Origin: JAWWOL01 sp963797535
GTDB taxonomy: Bacteria; Actinomycetota; Actinomycetes; JAWWOL01
DNA: 64,000 nucleotides
Direction of reading: 5' to 3'
NCBI GenBank assembly: GCA_963797535.1
Contig: CAWCPQ010000001.1
Span: 682,001 to 746,000, forward strand
The position numbers and the translations under genes are program-made. Of this stretch, positions 37,407 to 46,390 are shown one piece after another. How positions within the stretch are numbered: position 1 is the first letter of the stretch; each line of letters begins with the position of its first letter. The notes below the pieces were generated by a model, which was not told where the DNA came from, made no database searches, and saw nothing but the letters and a program-made list of their open reading frames with translations.

Positions 37407-37981
37407 TGCCGCAAGGCGTGCCGGAGACGGTGCCGGTGGACGGGCTCACCACCCGCACCCGGCGGGCCAAGCCGCGGCTGATCGTGCACACCGGTGAGGG
37501 CAAGGGCAAGTCGACGGCTGCCTTCGGGCTGATGCTGCGCGGCTGGGCCCAGGACTGGCCGGTCGGGGTCTTCCAGTTCGTGAAATCGAGCAAGTGGAAG
37601 GTCGGCGAGGAGAAGGCAGCCGAGGCGCTCGGCATCTCCTGGCACAAGATGGGCTCGTCCTGGTCCTGGATCCAGCGCGAGGACGCCACCTCGGAACAGC
37701 TGGCCCAGCAGGGGTGGGAAGAGGTCAAGGCCGCGATCGCCGCCGAGACCTACCAGCTGCTGATCCTCGACGAGTTCACCTACGTCATGGCCCGCGGCTG
37801 GGTCTCCACCGACGAGGTGCTCGGCGTGCTCGCCGCACGGACCGGTACCCAGCACGTGGTCATCACCGGCCGGCGGTGTCCGGCCGAGATCCTCGACGCA
37901 GCAGACATTGTCACCGAGATGGTCAAGGTCAAGCACCCGTTCGACGTCGGCGAAAAGGGGCAACGGGGGATCGAGTGGTAG
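37406..37981 (+). CDS. cobO: Cob(I)yrinic acid a,c-diamide adenosyltransferase
   Basis: A 191-residue CobA/CobO-type enzyme that transfers the adenosyl group of ATP to cobalt(I). The P-loop is HTGEGKGKSTAAFGLMLRGW. Other markers are VFQFVKSSKWKVGEEKA, QLLILDEFTYVMARGW, and VVITGRRCPAEILDAADIVT. It follows chlID with a one-base overlap and overlaps the next gene by 7 bases, so translation is coupled. It acts after cobalt insertion by CobN-ChlID. Confidence 0.95.
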   Translation: MPQGVPETVPVDGLTTRTRRAKPRLIVHTGEGKGKSTAAFGLMLRGWAQDWPVGVFQFVKSSKWKVGEEKAAEALGISWHKMGSSWSWIQREDATSEQLAQQGWEEVKAAIAAETYQLLILDEFTYVMARGWVSTDEVLGVLAARTGTQHVVITGRRCPAEILDAADIVTEMVKVKHPFDVGEKGQRGIEW

Positions 37982-39303
37982 CCCTCGTCCCCAGAGTCGT
38001 CATCGCCGCGCCGTCGTCGGGCAGCGGCAAGACCACCATCGCCGTCGGACTGATCGCTGCCTTGCGGGCCAGGGGTTCTCGGGTCGCGCCGTTCAAGGTC
38101 GGGCCCGACTACATCGACCCGTCCTACCACGGTCTCGCCGCCGGCCGGGTGGGCCGCAACCTCGATGCCTTCCTGTCCGGCGAGGAGCGCATCGTGCCGC
38201 TGTTCGCCCACGGCTCGGCAGGCGCCGACATCGCCGTGGTCGAGGGCGTGATGGGGCTGTTCGACGGGCGTCGCGGCACTGACGAGGCGTCGACGGCGCA
38301 CGTGGCCATGCTGCTCGGCGCGCCGGTGATCCTGGTAGTCGATGTGCGGTCGATGTCGCGATCCGTGGCGGCACTCGTCCACGGGTTCGTCTCGTACGAC
38401 ACCCGGGTACGGGTCGGCGGCGTCATCCTCAACCAGGTGGGCTCCGACACTCACGAGCAGATGTTGCGCGAATCCCTGGCGCCGCAAGGGATCCCGGTGC
38501 TCGGTGTGATCCGCCGGCACGATGACTTGATCACGCCGAGCCGTCACCTCGGGCTCGTACCCGTCGCCGAACGCACGGACGCGGCGCAGGCCATGGTCGC
38601 CGCGGCCCAACACGTGGTGGCTCGCTCGTGCGACCTGGACGCGATCGCGGACCTGGCATACAGCGCCGAGGCCACGGAGGTCGTGGCGTGGACACCCGAG
38701 ATTGCCCCCGACGCTGGTCGCGGGGTCACCGTGGCAGTCGCGCGTGGTGCCGCCTTCAGCTTTGACTATGCCGAGCACGCTGAGATTCTTGCCGCCGCCG
38801 GAGCGACCGTGGTCGGGTTCGACCCGCTCGTCGAGCCTTCGCTCCCCGACGGAACGGACGTACTGCTCATCGGCGGCGGCTTCCCCGAGGAGCACGTCGC
38901 CGGGCTCGGCGCCAACCGGCCGATGCTCGCGGCAGTGCGCGGCTACGACGGCGTCGTCTACGCCGAGTGCGCCGGGTTGCTCTACCTGAGCCGCACCCTC
39001 GACGGCACGCCGATGGTGGGCCGGCTCGCCACCGACGCCGCCATGACCGGGCGGCTGACACTCGGCTACCGCGAGGCAGCCGCAGAGCACGGGCCGATCG
39101 CCGGGCTGTCGGTACGGGCGCACGAGTTCCACCGCACGCACTGCCTGCCCGTGGCAGGAACGACGCCGGCATTCCTGGTGAACGGCACTCTGGCCGGTTT
39201 CAGCGAGTCCCGGTTGGTGGCGTCCTACCTGCACCTGCACTGGACCGGCCTGCCGGACGTACCTTCCCGGTTGCTGTCGTCCGTGCGCAGGGTCGCGACA
39301 TGA
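37975..39303 (+). CDS. cobB: Cobyrinate a,c-diamide synthase (hydrogenobyrinate type)
   Basis: A 442-residue glutamine-dependent amidase that makes the a,c-diamide of (hydrogeno)byrinic acid. The N-terminal ATP site is APSSGSGKTTIAVGLIAALR. FKVGPDYIDPSYHGLAAGR and VVEGVMGLFDGRRG also identify the family. The C-terminal amidotransferase domain carries the Cys in YAECAGLLYLSRTLDG and RAHEFHRTHC near the end. The GTG at 37975 overlaps the cobO stop. The stop overlaps cobI as ATGA. Confidence 0.95.
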   Translation: MVALVPRVVIAAPSSGSGKTTIAVGLIAALRARGSRVAPFKVGPDYIDPSYHGLAAGRVGRNLDAFLSGEERIVPLFAHGSAGADIAVVEGVMGLFDGRRGTDEASTAHVAMLLGAPVILVVDVRSMSRSVAALVHGFVSYDTRVRVGGVILNQVGSDTHEQMLRESLAPQGIPVLGVIRRHDDLITPSRHLGLVPVAERTDAAQAMVAAAQHVVARSCDLDAIADLAYSAEATEVVAWTPEIAPDAGRGVTVAVARGAAFSFDYAEHAEILAAAGATVVGFDPLVEPSLPDGTDVLLIGGGFPEEHVAGLGANRPMLAAVRGYDGVVYAECAGLLYLSRTLDGTPMVGRLATDAAMTGRLTLGYREAAAEHGPIAGLSVRAHEFHRTHCLPVAGTTPAFLVNGTLAGFSESRLVASYLHLHWTGLPDVPSRLLSSVRRVAT

Positions 39304-40010
39304 GACTCGTGGGCGTTGGCGTGGGCCCCGGCGACCCGGAGCTGGTTACCGTCAAGGGAGTCCGCGAGCTGCGGGAGGCGGCCGTCGTGTTCGTACCCGT
39401 GACCGACACCGGCGAGGTCGGCCGCGCCGAGGCAACGGTGCTCGCCTACGTCGACGCTGCCAACGTCCGCCGGTTGCGGTTCGCCATTCACGACGACGAC
39501 GCCCGCAACTCGGCCTGGGACAGCGCCGGTGCCGAGGTAGCCGAAGCGCTTGCGGCCAGCGGCACGGTGGCGTTCGCCACGATCGGCGACCCCAACATCT
39601 ACAGCACCTTCACCTACCTCGCTGCCACCGTCCGCGCTCTGCTGCCTGACGTGGAGATCGCGACTGTGCCTGGTATCACGGCAATGCAGGACCTCGCCGC
39701 TCGCAGCGGAACCGTCCTGGTCGAGGGGACGGAGACGCTCGCCCTGCTGCCGTTCACCGCCGGCGAACCAGTCCTGGCTGAAGCACTCGCCCGCTTCGAC
39801 ACCGTGGTTGCGTACAAGGGTGGTCGTCGGTTCGAAGCCGTGCTCGACGTGGTGCGCAAGGCCGGGCGGATCGACGAGGCGGTGTACGGCGCGCGCCTCG
39901 GCCTCGAGGGCGAGCAGGTGCAGGAGGCTGCCGGGCACCGTGGTCCGGCGCACTACCTGTCGACGCTGATCGTGCCGGCCAAGCGGGAGAGCCGCGGAGG
40001 CAAGCTGTGA
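39300..40010 (+). CDS. cobI: Precorrin-2 C20-methyltransferase
   Basis: A 236-residue SAM-dependent methylase of the tetrapyrrole methylase family. The N-terminal GVGVGPGDPELVTVKGVREL is the conserved SAM-binding loop. FATIGDPNIYSTFTYLAATV and ATVPGITAMQDLAAR also fit, and the CobI identity is supported by GDPNIYSTF and the GITAMQ block. It adds the C20 methyl group to precorrin-2. It overlaps cobB and cobM by 4 bases on each side. Confidence 0.93.
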   Translation: MRLVGVGVGPGDPELVTVKGVRELREAAVVFVPVTDTGEVGRAEATVLAYVDAANVRRLRFAIHDDDARNSAWDSAGAEVAEALAASGTVAFATIGDPNIYSTFTYLAATVRALLPDVEIATVPGITAMQDLAARSGTVLVEGTETLALLPFTAGEPVLAEALARFDTVVAYKGGRRFEAVLDVVRKAGRIDEAVYGARLGLEGEQVQEAAGHRGPAHYLSTLIVPAKRESRGGKL

Positions 40011-40819
40011 CCGGCAAGGTGGTGTTCGTCGGTGCCGGGCCCGGCGCGGCTGACCTGATCACGCTGCGGGGTGCGCGGGTCATCGCCTCGGCTGACATCG
40101 TCATCTGGGCCCGAAGCCTGGTGCACGAGGACGTGCTCGCCGATGTCCGGCCCGACGTCGAGATCATCGACTCAGCGCTCGTGCCGCTCGAGGGCATCCT
40201 GCCGGTCTATCAGCGGGCAGCGGACGAGGGACTGCTCGTGGCCAGGGTCCACTCCGGCGACCCGGCCCTGTGGGGCGGCGTGATCGAGCAGATCGAGCGC
40301 TGCCGGGCTATGGGGCTCGATACTGAAGTGGTACCAGGGGTTTCCGCCTTCACCGCCGTCGCTGCCATCGAGCAGGTCGAGCTCACCGTCCCCGAGGTCG
40401 CGCAGTCGGTGGTGCTCACGCGGCTCGAGGGAGGCAAGACCCCGATGCCGCCGCTGGAGAAGGTGCGCGAGTTTGCGCGGCACGGCACGACCATGGCGCT
40501 TTTCCTGTCCGCGGCACGGGGCAAGCAGCTGCAGGAAGAACTGCTCGCCGGTGGCTACGACGCTGAGACGCCGTGCATCGTGGCCTATCAGGCCACCTGG
40601 CCCGACGAGCTGATCGTGCGCTGCGCCCTCGGTGATCTCGAGGCGACGCTCAAGGAGCACAAGCTCTACAAGCACACGCTCGTACTGGTCGGCCCCGCAC
40701 TCAAGGGTGCTCAGGGCACCCGTTCCCACCTCTACCACCCCGGCCACTTCCACGAGCACCGGCGGGCGGATCCCGTTGCCCGCAAGGAACTTCGGGCTTC
40801 CCGGGGCGTCCCGTCGTGA
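40007..40819 (+). CDS. cobM: Precorrin-4 C11-methyltransferase
   Basis: A 270-residue tetrapyrrole methylase. VVFVGAGPGAADLITLRGAR is the SAM loop, VARVHSGDPALWGGVIEQIE the GDP block, and VVPGVSAFTAVAAIEQVELT and SVVLTRLEGGKTPMPPLE are CobM/CbiF-type. The GTG at 40007 overlaps the cobI stop as GTGA, and the stop overlaps cobL as GTGA. The C-terminus is His-rich (SHLYHPGHFHEHRR). Confidence 0.94.
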   Translation: MTGKVVFVGAGPGAADLITLRGARVIASADIVIWARSLVHEDVLADVRPDVEIIDSALVPLEGILPVYQRAADEGLLVARVHSGDPALWGGVIEQIERCRAMGLDTEVVPGVSAFTAVAAIEQVELTVPEVAQSVVLTRLEGGKTPMPPLEKVREFARHGTTMALFLSAARGKQLQEELLAGGYDAETPCIVAYQATWPDELIVRCALGDLEATLKEHKLYKHTLVLVGPALKGAQGTRSHLYHPGHFHEHRRADPVARKELRASRGVPS

Positions 40820-42000
40820 TCACCGTCATCGGCCTGGACGGCAGCCCGCTCACGAGTCCGGCGGCTGACGCACTCGCGGCCGCGACCCTGGTGGCGGGCG
40901 GCCGCCGCCACCTCGACCAGGTTGCGGTGCCGGCGGGAGCGACGGTTTCCGTTATGGGTGACGTCGCCCAGGCGATCGAGGCCGTTGCCCGTCACAACGG
41001 TGATGTCGCGGTGCTGGCCAGCGGTGACCCCGGCTTCTTCGGCATCGTGCGGGCGCTGGGCGAGCGGGGGCTCGAGGTCCGGGTGATCCCAGCGGTGTCG
41101 TCGATCGCGCTGGCGTTCGCTGAGGCCGGCCTGTCCTGGGACGACGCGCTCGTGGTGTCCGCGCACGGTCGGCCGCTCGGGCCGGTGGCGGCGGCGTGCC
41201 GCGCGCACTCGAAGGTTGCCGTGCTCACTGCGCCGGGTAGCGGGCCGGCCGAGCTTGGCGCGGCCCTGGCCGGGTCAGGCAGGCGACTGACGGTTGCTTC
41301 GTCGTTGGGTGGTCCCGAGCAGAACGTTGTCGAAGTGTCCGCCGAACAGGCAGCCGCTACGACGTGGCCTCAGCCGGCCGTCGTGCTGGTTGTCGACCCC
41401 GGTGCCCCCTCGTCGCGCGGCTGGATTGCCGGCGGACAAAGGGTTCCCGATGGCTGGGCGTTGTCGGAGCAGGCGTTCGACCACCGTGACTCGATGGTGA
41501 CCAAGCTCGAGGTGAGGGCGCTGGTGCTGGCGCGGCTGGCGCCCCGTACCGGATCGGTGGTGTGGGACCTGGGCAGCGGCAGCGGGTCGGTCGCCGTCGA
41601 GTGCGCGACGTTCGGGGCAGACGTGGTTGCCGTCGAGCGCGACGCGGAGTCCTGCGCACGGATAACCGCCAACGCGACGGCCCATGGCGTCACCGTTGAC
41701 GTGGTTGAGGGAGTGATGCCCGACGCATTGGACGGGTTGCGCGAGGCGGACAGCATCTTCCTCGGCGGCGGCGGCCTGCGGGTGCTCGAGGCCGCACTCA
41801 AGATCGGGCACCCGACCCGGGTAGTGGCTGCTCTGGCTGCCCTCGAGCGGGTGGCGCCCGTGCTGGAAACGTTGGCGCAGCAGGGGTTCTCGGCCAGCGG
41901 TAGTCAGATTGCAGCCTCCCGGCTGGCCGCACTTCCCGATGGCACTCATCGCCTGGCTGCGACCAACCCGGTGTTCGTGCTTTGGGGGGAGCGGCCATGA
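40816..42000 (+). CDS. cobL: Precorrin-6Y C5,15-methyltransferase (decarboxylating)
   Basis: A 394-residue fusion of CbiE-like (about 1-200) and CbiT-like (about 210-390) domains, the CobL arrangement. The CbiE part has VLASGDPGFFGIVRALGERG and the CbiT part has the class I SAM motif VVWDLGSGSGSVAVECATFG, followed by GADVVAVERDAESCARI. It methylates C5 and C15 and decarboxylates the acetate at C12. The GTG at 40816 overlaps cobM, and the stop overlaps the next gene as ATGA. Confidence 0.94.
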   Translation: MITVIGLDGSPLTSPAADALAAATLVAGGRRHLDQVAVPAGATVSVMGDVAQAIEAVARHNGDVAVLASGDPGFFGIVRALGERGLEVRVIPAVSSIALAFAEAGLSWDDALVVSAHGRPLGPVAAACRAHSKVAVLTAPGSGPAELGAALAGSGRRLTVASSLGGPEQNVVEVSAEQAAATTWPQPAVVLVVDPGAPSSRGWIAGGQRVPDGWALSEQAFDHRDSMVTKLEVRALVLARLAPRTGSVVWDLGSGSGSVAVECATFGADVVAVERDAESCARITANATAHGVTVDVVEGVMPDALDGLREADSIFLGGGGLRVLEAALKIGHPTRVVAALAALERVAPVLETLAQQGFSASGSQIAASRLAALPDGTHRLAATNPVFVLWGERP

Positions 42001-43679
42001 TCGGCCTGGTGGCGGTGACGGCTGCCGGCCAGCGCAATGCCCAGCACCTGGCCGAGGTATGGCCCGATGCCAAGGTCTTCGGCGGCCCGGCGTCCACGGC
42101 GCTGCCGCAGGCTTGGGCCGAGTGCTCGGGCATCGTGGCTTTTCTCTCGGTCGGGGCCGTCGTACGGCTGCTCGGGCCGCTCCTGGGTGACAAGCACAGC
42201 GACCCCGGCGTCGTGTGCGTCGACGAGGCCGGTCAGTGGGCGGTGCCGGTGCTCGGCGCCCATGGGGCCGACGCGAATGCCCTGGCGGCACGGGTTTCCG
42301 CCTCCCTCGGCACAACGACCGTCGTCACCACGGCAACAGACGCTGTCGGTCTCAACGCTATCGACCGGCTCGGTTGGCCGGTCGAGGGCGATGTGGCATC
42401 CGTGGCCAAGGCTCTTCTCGATGGCGAGGACGTGACGCTGGCGAGTGACCAGGTGTTGCCGCTGCCTCCGCTGGCGGTCCGCCGGGTCGCGTACGAAGAG
42501 CTGGTGGCGCCTGCTGTCGTGGTCAGTGACCGGGTGCTCGCCGAGCTGCCGGCTCCGGTTGTGATCGTCAGGCCGCCGTCCCTGGTGCTCGGCATCGGTG
42601 CCTCGCGTAACGCACCCGCTGACGAGATCGACGCCCTGATCAGCCAAGTGCTCGATCTGCACGGGCTGTCGCCACAGTCGGTGAGTGCCGTCGCGACCAT
42701 CGACGCCAAGGCGGACGAGGTGGGGCTGCTCGAGGCATGTGCGCGCCGCGGGTGGCAGCTGCTGACCTATCCGGCCCACGACCTCGCGGCGGTTGCCGTG
42801 CCCAACCCGTCGGCCGTTGTCCAGCAGGCGGTTGGTACGCCGAGCGTCGCCGAGGCGGCGGCGTTGCTGGCCGCTGGCGTCGGCGCTGTCTTGGTCGCCC
42901 CGAAGCAGGCGTCGGCTATGGCGACGGTGGCGGTCGCCCGGCGGGCTCCGAGGGGACGGCTGGTGCTGGTCGGACTTGGCCCCGGTGCCCGCGACCTGAT
43001 GTCGGCGCGGGCAGCAGATGCCCTGGCCAGTAGCGGTTTCGTGGTTGGACTGGATCAGTACGTCGCCCAGGTGCGTGACCTGATCCGGCCGGGAACGGTG
43101 GTGCTGGAGAGTGGGCTCGGCCAGGAGGAGGAGCGCGCGCGTACCGCCGTGGAGCTGGCAAGGGCAGGCCACGCGGTCGCGCTGATCGGCTCGGGCGACG
43201 CCGGCGTCTACGCCATGGCGAGCCCGGCGCTGGAGCTGGCGGACGACACTGTCGACGTGGTCGGGGTGCCCGGCATCACGGCGGCACTCGCAGCCGCCGC
43301 CCTGCTGGGCGCGCCACTCGGGCACGACCACGCCGCGATCAGCCTGTCCGACCTGCACACGCCTTGGCCGGCGATCGAACGTCGGGTGACGGCCGCGGCC
43401 GAGGGCGACTTCGTGGTCACGTTCTACAACCCGCGCAGCCGGGGTCGCAGCCACCAGCTGCCGGACGCGCTGGACATCCTGCGCCGGCACCGGCCGCCGA
43501 CCACGCCGGTCGGGCTGGTGCGCGACGCTTCGCGGCCGGCGCAGCGGGTTGTGCTCACGACGCTGGCGGACGTACGGCCCGAGGACGTGGACATGCTGAC
43601 CGTCGTCGTGGTGGGCTCGTCCCAGACCGTCGAGGTGGCCGGGCGCATGGTGACGCCGAGGGGTTACCGTTGGGCGTGA
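41997..43679 (+). CDS. cobJ: CbiG-CobJ fusion: cobalt-precorrin-5A hydrolase-like domain and precorrin-3B C17-methyltransferase
   Basis: A 560-residue fusion. Residues 1-320 are CbiG-like: IVAFLSVGAVVRLLGPLLGD, VVCVDEAGQWAVPVLGAHGA, and LGIGASRNAPADEID. Residues 325-560 are CobJ/CbiH-like with RLVLVGLGPGARDLMSARAA, VALIGSGDAGVYAMASPALE, and TFYNPRSRGRSHQLPDALDI. CobJ methylates C17 and contracts the ring. CbiG belongs to the oxygen-independent route, and such fusions are common in actinobacteria. The ATG at 41997 overlaps cobL. The stop overlaps the cysG-type gene as GTGA. Confidence 0.93.
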   Translation: MIGLVAVTAAGQRNAQHLAEVWPDAKVFGGPASTALPQAWAECSGIVAFLSVGAVVRLLGPLLGDKHSDPGVVCVDEAGQWAVPVLGAHGADANALAARVSASLGTTTVVTTATDAVGLNAIDRLGWPVEGDVASVAKALLDGEDVTLASDQVLPLPPLAVRRVAYEELVAPAVVVSDRVLAELPAPVVIVRPPSLVLGIGASRNAPADEIDALISQVLDLHGLSPQSVSAVATIDAKADEVGLLEACARRGWQLLTYPAHDLAAVAVPNPSAVVQQAVGTPSVAEAAALLAAGVGAVLVAPKQASAMATVAVARRAPRGRLVLVGLGPGARDLMSARAADALASSGFVVGLDQYVAQVRDLIRPGTVVLESGLGQEEERARTAVELARAGHAVALIGSGDAGVYAMASPALELADDTVDVVGVPGITAALAAAALLGAPLGHDHAAISLSDLHTPWPAIERRVTAAAEGDFVVTFYNPRSRGRSHQLPDALDILRRHRPPTTPVGLVRDASRPAQRVVLTTLADVRPEDVDMLTVVVVGSSQTVEVAGRMVTPRGYRWA

Positions 43680-44932
43680 ACCCAAGCTATCCGCTGCTGC
43701 TGCGCCTCGAGGACAAGCCCGTTCTTGTTGTCGGCGCCGGCCCGGTGGCGGCGCGACGGGCGCGGGCCCTTGCCGACGCCGGTGCCAGGGTCCTCGTCGT
43801 CGCCCCGGTGATCGGTGACGAGATCGCGGCGATGGCTGCGGCCGGCCGGCTGGCTGTCGCGGCCAGACCGTACAACCCCGGCGACCTCGACGGCATCTGG
43901 ATGGTGCACGCCTGCACCGACCAGACCGCCGTGAACGCGCAGGTCTCGGCGGACGCCGAGGCGGACCGGGTCTTCTGTGTACGGGCGGACGACCGAGAGG
44001 CTTCGGCTGCGTGGGTGCCGGCCATTCACCGGCAGGGCGACGTCGTTGTGGCGGTCAACGCCGGGGGAGCGCCGGCCAGGGCGAGGGCACTGCGGGACCA
44101 GATCGCCGAGGCTCTGGTCGCGGGTGCGGACCCTGAGCCGAGCACTACGGCGCATCGCCCGGAGGTGGCGGCCGGCATGGTGCACCTCGTCGGCGCCGGC
44201 CCCGGCGACCCCGGCCTGCTCACCGTACGGGCGAAGGAGGTCCTCGAGCAGGCCGACGTGGTCCTGCTCGACCGATTGGTCGACCGGGCGGTACTTGCCC
44301 ATCTGCGAGTCGAAGCCGAGGTCATTGACGTCGGGAAACGCGGCTGGGCAACAAAAGCCGGTGAGCAGCAGGCCCAGATCGAACGGCTGCTGATCGAGCA
44401 CGCCAGGGCCGGCAAGCGAGTGGTCCGGCTCAAGGGCGGCGACCCGTTCGTGTTCGGTCGGGGCGGCGAGGAGGCGTTGGCCTGTGCCGCAGCCGGCATC
44501 CCGTTCGACGTCGTGCCCGGCATCAGCAGCTCAATCGCAGTTCCTGCTTACGCCGGCATTCCGGTCACTCACCGCGGCATCACCCACGACGTGGCCGTGC
44601 TGTCCGGTCACCTCGACCCAAACGATCCGGCGTCGCAGATCCGCTGGCGTGCCCATGCCGAGAGCGCTGGCACATTGGTGGTGCTGATGGGCTTGTCCAC
44701 CCTGGCCGAGGTGTGCGCGACGCTGATCCGGTACGGCAGGGCGCCCGGGACGCCGGCGGCGTCGATTGCGAGGGGCACGACCCCGAGCCAGCGCGTGGTC
44801 GTGAGCGACCTGCAACACCTCGCGGGTGCCGTCGACGATGCGCTGCTGCCGTCGCCGGTCGTCACTGTCATCGGCGATGTTGTGCGACTACGCGAGCAGA
44901 TGCGCTGGTACGCAGGGGAAGTGGACGCATGA
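43676..44932 (+). CDS. cobA: CysG-type protein: precorrin-2 dehydrogenase domain fused to uroporphyrinogen-III C-methyltransferase
   Basis: A 418-residue fusion. The N-terminal part (about 1-155) has a Rossmann motif VLVVGAGPVAARRARALADA and AVNAGGAPARARALRDQIAE, like the Met8/SirC part of siroheme synthase. The C-terminal SUMT part (from about 165) has LVGAGPGDPGLLTVRAKEVL, VVRLKGGDPFVFGRGGEEAL, and VVPGISSSIAVPAYAGIPVT. SUMT makes precorrin-2, the entry to B12 and siroheme. The GTG at 43676 is coupled to the preceding stop; a TTG at 43670 with GAGGGG upstream is an alternative start. Confidence 0.92.
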   Translation: MNPSYPLLLRLEDKPVLVVGAGPVAARRARALADAGARVLVVAPVIGDEIAAMAAAGRLAVAARPYNPGDLDGIWMVHACTDQTAVNAQVSADAEADRVFCVRADDREASAAWVPAIHRQGDVVVAVNAGGAPARARALRDQIAEALVAGADPEPSTTAHRPEVAAGMVHLVGAGPGDPGLLTVRAKEVLEQADVVLLDRLVDRAVLAHLRVEAEVIDVGKRGWATKAGEQQAQIERLLIEHARAGKRVVRLKGGDPFVFGRGGEEALACAAAGIPFDVVPGISSSIAVPAYAGIPVTHRGITHDVAVLSGHLDPNDPASQIRWRAHAESAGTLVVLMGLSTLAEVCATLIRYGRAPGTPAASIARGTTPSQRVVVSDLQHLAGAVDDALLPSPVVTVIGDVVRLREQMRWYAGEVDA

Positions 44933-45522
44933 GCCGTACCGTGCACCCCATCGAGACCGAGAGCTACGCGATCCTGCGATCCCGGACGGACACGCGGTCG
45001 CTGCCGCCATTGACCCGAGCCGTGGTCGAGCGTGTCATCCACGCCAGCGCCGACCTCGACTACCGCGACGACTTGGTCTGCGACGAGGCCGCCCTCGCCG
45101 CCGCCGCGGACGCACTGGGTCGCGGCGCCCCGATCGTGTGCGACGTGGCGATGGTCGCGGCAGGAATCACGCGAATGAAGGCGTCCACCTGGCTGCTCGA
45201 TCCGGCGGTGCCCGACCTCGCTCGTGAGCGCGGCATCACCCGCTCGGCCGCCGCGATCCGATTGGCCTTCGCCGACGTCGGCCCCGGCGCGGTCTGGGTC
45301 ATCGGTTGTGCGCCCACCGCGCTGTTCGAGCTGCTGACCCTGGACGCGGCGCCGGCGCTGGTCATCGGTCTGCCGGTCGGGTTCGTCGGGGCCGCTGAGT
45401 CTAAGGCTTCCTTGCGGGAGTCGGGTCTGCCGGCGGTGAGCAACCGCAGCGAGAAGGGCGGCTCTGCCGTTGCTGCGGCAGCTCTGAATGCCCTGCTCTA
45501 CACCGGGAGTGCCGATGAGTGA
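44929..45522 (+). CDS. cobH: Precorrin-8X methylmutase
   Basis: A 197-residue CobH/CbiC enzyme that moves the methyl group from C11 to C12 to form hydrogenobyrinic acid. The catalytic His lies in VERVIHASADLDYRDDLVCD. Other family markers are PIVCDVAMVAAGITRMKAST and ALVIGLPVGFVGAAESKASL. SGLPAVSNRSEKGGSAVAAA near the C-terminus completes the match. The ATG at 44929 overlaps the cysG-type stop as ATGA. It overlaps cbiX by 8 bases. Confidence 0.95.
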   Translation: MSRTVHPIETESYAILRSRTDTRSLPPLTRAVVERVIHASADLDYRDDLVCDEAALAAAADALGRGAPIVCDVAMVAAGITRMKASTWLLDPAVPDLARERGITRSAAAIRLAFADVGPGAVWVIGCAPTALFELLTLDAAPALVIGLPVGFVGAAESKASLRESGLPAVSNRSEKGGSAVAAAALNALLYTGSADE

Positions 45523-46390
45523 CCGGCCGGGACTGGTCATCGTCGGCCACGGCACCAAGAGCGACGAGGGCGTCGCCGAGTTCCAGGCGTTCGTCGACCT
45601 GGTGGCCAAGATTGCCCCGTACGACGTGGCCGGCGGGTTCCTCGAGCTGTCCTCGCCGCCGATGACTGACGCCGTGGCGCAGCTCTACGACCACGGTCAC
45701 CGCCACCTGGTTGCCGTACCCCTGGTCCTGGTCGGAGCCGGTCACGCCAAGGGCGACGTGCCGGCGGCGCTTGCCAGAGAACGCCTGCGCCGCAGTGGTT
45801 TGACCTTCGCCTACGGCCGGCCGCTCGGCCCGCACCCGGTGCTTCAGGAGATCCTGGCCGAGCGGATCGCCCAGGTGCTCGACCCGGCCGACCATCCCGA
45901 CACGGCCGTGGTGCTGGTCGGCCGCGGTGCTACCGACCCGGACGCCAACGCCGACATCGCGAAGACAGCCCGGCTGCTGTACGAGGGCCGCGGCTTCGCC
46001 ACCGTCGAGTCGTCGTTCATATCGCTGGCCGAGCCGGGCGTTCCCGCCGCGCTCGAACGAGCAAGGCTCCTCGGGGCCAGCCGCATTGTCGTCTCGCCAT
46101 ACTTCCTGTTCTCCGGCGTGCTGCCCGACCGGGTGATCAGCCAGTCATCAGCCTGGGCTGCGCAGCATCCGGGCGTCGAGGTCCGCCATGCAGCCGTGCT
46201 GGGGCCGGATGAGCGCATCGCGTTGCTGGTCCTGGAGCGGTACGCCGAGGCAATCACCGGTGACGTACGGATGAGCTGCGACACCTGCATCTACCGAGTC
46301 GCGATGCCGGGCTACGAGTCCAAGGTCGGTGCGCCGCAGCGGCCGCACGACCACCCCGACGACGTGGTTGGCCACCACCACCATCACTGA
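45515..46390 (+). CDS. cbiX: Sirohydrochlorin chelatase-like protein with MxCxxC and oligo-His tail
   Basis: A 291-residue two-domain CbiX-type chelatase. The N-terminal domain starts LVIVGHGTKSDEGVAEFQAF and has VPLVLVGAGHAKGDVPAALA with the metal-binding His. The second domain has VVLVGRGATDPDANADIAKT and VVSPYFLFSGVLPDRVI. The C-terminus bears MSCDTCIYRV, the MxCxxC motif that holds an Fe-S cluster in long CbiX proteins, and the gene ends in a His-rich tail (VGHHHHH). It inserts Co or Fe into sirohydrochlorin. As the last gene of the operon it may serve siroheme or an early-cobalt route. The ATG at 45515 is used. Confidence 0.9.
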   Translation: MSDRPGLVIVGHGTKSDEGVAEFQAFVDLVAKIAPYDVAGGFLELSSPPMTDAVAQLYDHGHRHLVAVPLVLVGAGHAKGDVPAALARERLRRSGLTFAYGRPLGPHPVLQEILAERIAQVLDPADHPDTAVVLVGRGATDPDANADIAKTARLLYEGRGFATVESSFISLAEPGVPAALERARLLGASRIVVSPYFLFSGVLPDRVISQSSAWAAQHPGVEVRHAAVLGPDERIALLVLERYAEAITGDVRMSCDTCIYRVAMPGYESKVGAPQRPHDHPDDVVGHHHHH

